From Bacteroidales bacterium (lineage in GTDB: Bacteria > Bacteroidota > Bacteroidia > Bacteroidales > ML635J-15): DNA of 7,085 bases. The notes under the pieces are model-generated. The model was not told the DNA's origin and did no database searches. It saw only the letters and a program-made list of their open reading frames with translations. The position numbers and the translations under genes are program-made. The stretch is from positions 1 to 7,085 of the forward strand of contig JAQVEY010000121.1 in assembly GCA_028697515.1 (NCBI GenBank). The letters run 5' to 3'. This document shows positions 6,501 through 7,085 of the stretch, in pieces (positions within the stretch are counted from its first letter, which is position 1; each line of letters begins with the position of its first letter).

Positions 6501-7085
6501 AGTTGATGAATTAAGCGAATCGGCAAATAAACTTGCCCAATCGGAGCGTGAAACAGCATGGCGTGAAATGGCAAAGCAAATTGCACATGAAATAAAAAAT
6601 CCGCTTACTCCAATGAAATTAAGCGTTCAGTATTTGGAACGAGCATACGATATGAATGACAAAAACTGGGAACAGACTTTCCGAAAAGTATCAAAAACAC
6701 TTATCGAACAAATTGACATTCTGTCTGGTATTGCATCTGAATTCTCTAATTTCGCAAAAATGCCCGCTTCCAAAAAAGAAATTATTAATTTACCTGATAT
6801 AATTAATACTTCCGTCCAGCTTTTTGAAAATACCGAAAATATTGACTTTGATGTTAAAATAGATATTAAATCCTCGGGTAATGTAAATGCTGATAAAGAG
6901 CAAATGCTGAGAGTTTTTAATAATCTAATCAAAAATAGCATTCAAGCCATCCCTGACGGAAGAAAAGGTGATATAACAATAAGTCTGTATGAACTTGACA
7001 AAAGCTATATTATTAAAGTTGTTGATAATGGTTGTGGCATTCCCGAATATATGAAACCAAAAATATTTCAACCGAATTTTACGAC
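3517..7085 (+). CDS. Large multi-domain membrane sensor histidine kinase, NtrY-like; partial (3' end outside window)
   Basis: The frame is open from ATG 3517 to the window edge (1189 codons). An in-frame ATG at 3502 is an alternative start; either overlaps rlmH. TM1 is near 13-31 and is followed by an extracytoplasmic region to about 221. Eight further helices lie at roughly 222-473, then a second extracytoplasmic region (474-720), TM10 (about 721-741), a basic cytoplasmic loop, TM11 (about 762-783), a third extracytoplasmic sensor region (785-927) and TM12 (929-950). Basic residues fall on the predicted inner side, consistent with this topology. HAMP follows (about 950-1005, SRQLTRPL), then the DHp helix with the H-box MAKQIAHEIKNPLTPMKLS (phospho-acceptor His1024), the N-box NNLIKNSIQA (1136-1145) and the G1 box DNGCGIP (1170-1176). 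The window stops at the F-box (IFQPNF), so the G2 box and any receiver domain are not seen. The IAHEIKNPLTPMKLS form is typical of NtrY-type kinases. The signal sensed is unknown, and no response regulator is in view. Confidence 0.92.
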   Translation, partial: MNNKIHGNINPIYLIILTVCFVISVSIAYLIKTDKNSETKETIDIEKTERILEEKFLYLKTETENITKNIYQENFDKENFFYSECKELFEKSEIGFFHYENNRLKYWTSNNIPVPVSTTYSFFDTTIINLNNGWYMCHAIQNEDSHIVGLYQIKKEYNYENDIIKNSFSKSLEIDESTTIGVNQVKGAIKVCFNSGNSCIYLTTNAEDINTGPKLSIQEASEIIAFILLVLLIALICVYFSGKSHFFASLSPIIILIVLSFIRYLMLKTGFTQNLSDFDLFCPELFAESFWLPSLGDYLFNVFAFFIFALTFSIYFKPRFSVLPNLFIRSIFSISISLLMFLVGNFISDLFYGLVWNSSISFSFENILSLNIYSLSGVSLIVLIILSFVLIFYRIIISLKNYISAVQFSVFLLLFHALSIAFNKSATINIETNLICTSLFFMLWLSLGLICLKKEINYFYTFILVIIISLLTSEHFSRLSNQKEIDAYKVITYNLAAERDVAAEFFLMKTYNEIKIDSELADNIIKQNFEGINNRINNILQSKRYFNKYETQTTICLCKDSLLIEPDMVSVDCFEFFRNQIDTYGIIIPGTNFYFLDNHNGRISYLGEISTKLKDSVYINLYIELNSKIFSEGLGYPEMLLDKKLSVKKTAKKYNYAKYNKGRLISSKGDYKYQFTLKPQVNDTAEYSIYTSDGYIHFKYRPDAENIIILSKPDTQFSKELVSFTYIFVLLFLIFNLLWLFKNLKSIFITKGTSLKVKIQISFVSILVLSLLLTGTISIYFIVQGYKQKQREAVLDKTHSVIVELEHKVGNLEKLNYEDAQYLNTLLVKFSNVFYTDINLYDLNGLLLSSSRIELYDKGLKGRYLDTEAYRQLLVNNAGTVIIDESIDNINYLSAYIPFRNYNNEIIAYLNLPYFARQSEFTEEISNFVIAFSNIFLILIILSVVISVFISRQLTRPLVLIQEKIKSMDIKRKAEKIVYSKNDELGGLIREYNRKVDELSESANKLAQSERETAWREMAKQIAHEIKNPLTPMKLSVQYLERAYDMNDKNWEQTFRKVSKTLIEQIDILSGIASEFSNFAKMPASKKEIINLPDIINTSVQLFENTENIDFDVKIDIKSSGNVNADKEQMLRVFNNLIKNSIQAIPDGRKGDITISLYELDKSYIIKVVDNGCGIPEYMKPKIFQPNFT

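Noticed and set aside
6395..6586. Minus-strand open frame of 63 codons
   Set aside because: It is antisense to the HAMP/DHp segment of the kinase, including the conserved H-box region.
6627..6941. Minus-strand open frame of 104 codons
   Set aside because: It is antisense to the DHp and ATPase region of the kinase. The plus-strand motifs (N-box and flanks) show which strand is coding.
1..7085. CRISPR arrays, tRNA or rRNA genes, insertion sequences, large repeats
   Set aside because: No regularly spaced repeats, transposase-like frames, terminal inverted repeats or tRNA-like cloverleaf sequences were noticed. Nearly all of the window is accounted for by protein-coding genes.

Overview
The window is AT-rich and reads as chromosomal DNA of a member of the Bacteroidota, probably near the Bacteroidales or Marinilabiliales. 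The evidence is the DUF4783-nadC-yihY gene set next to rlmH, an 'FAQ'-type signal peptide, a secreted redoxin joined to a PKD domain (typical of type IX secretion substrates), a TAnnTTTG-like promoter element, and genes that lack obvious Shine-Dalgarno sites. UGA acts as an ordinary stop in at least two genes here (DUF4783 and nadC), so the organism uses the standard bacterial code.

Layout. Positions 1-671 (minus strand, running off the left edge) hold a secreted thioredoxin-fold protein followed by a PKD domain. Positions 744-2919 (minus strand) are a tight, overlapping operon: DUF4783 secreted protein, then nadC (NAD biosynthesis), then a YihY/BrkB membrane protein. A 131-bp gap (2920-3050) separates this operon from the divergent plus-strand pair rlmH (23S rRNA pseudouridine methyltransferase) and a very large NtrY-like sensor histidine kinase. 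The kinase starts inside the last codons of rlmH and runs off the right edge inside its ATPase domain.

Most notable point. The redoxin gene is interrupted by a single in-frame TGA (498-500, codon 58). This codon lies exactly where the first cysteine of the thioredoxin CxxC motif belongs, giving [TGA]-Gly-Ser-Cys. The frame stays open for 165 further codons that encode the rest of the thioredoxin fold, with its cis-proline, and then the PKD domain. The simplest reading is a selenoprotein with a UxxC active site, exported and perhaps surface-attached. A small hairpin lies at a suitable distance after the UGA, but its loop lacks the G expected of a canonical bacterial SECIS. No selenocysteine machinery is in the window, so a nonsense mutation or sequencing error remains possible.

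The other genes look intact and ordinary in function. The histidine kinase is unusual for its architecture: about 12 membrane segments and three extracytoplasmic regions ahead of the HAMP and kinase core.
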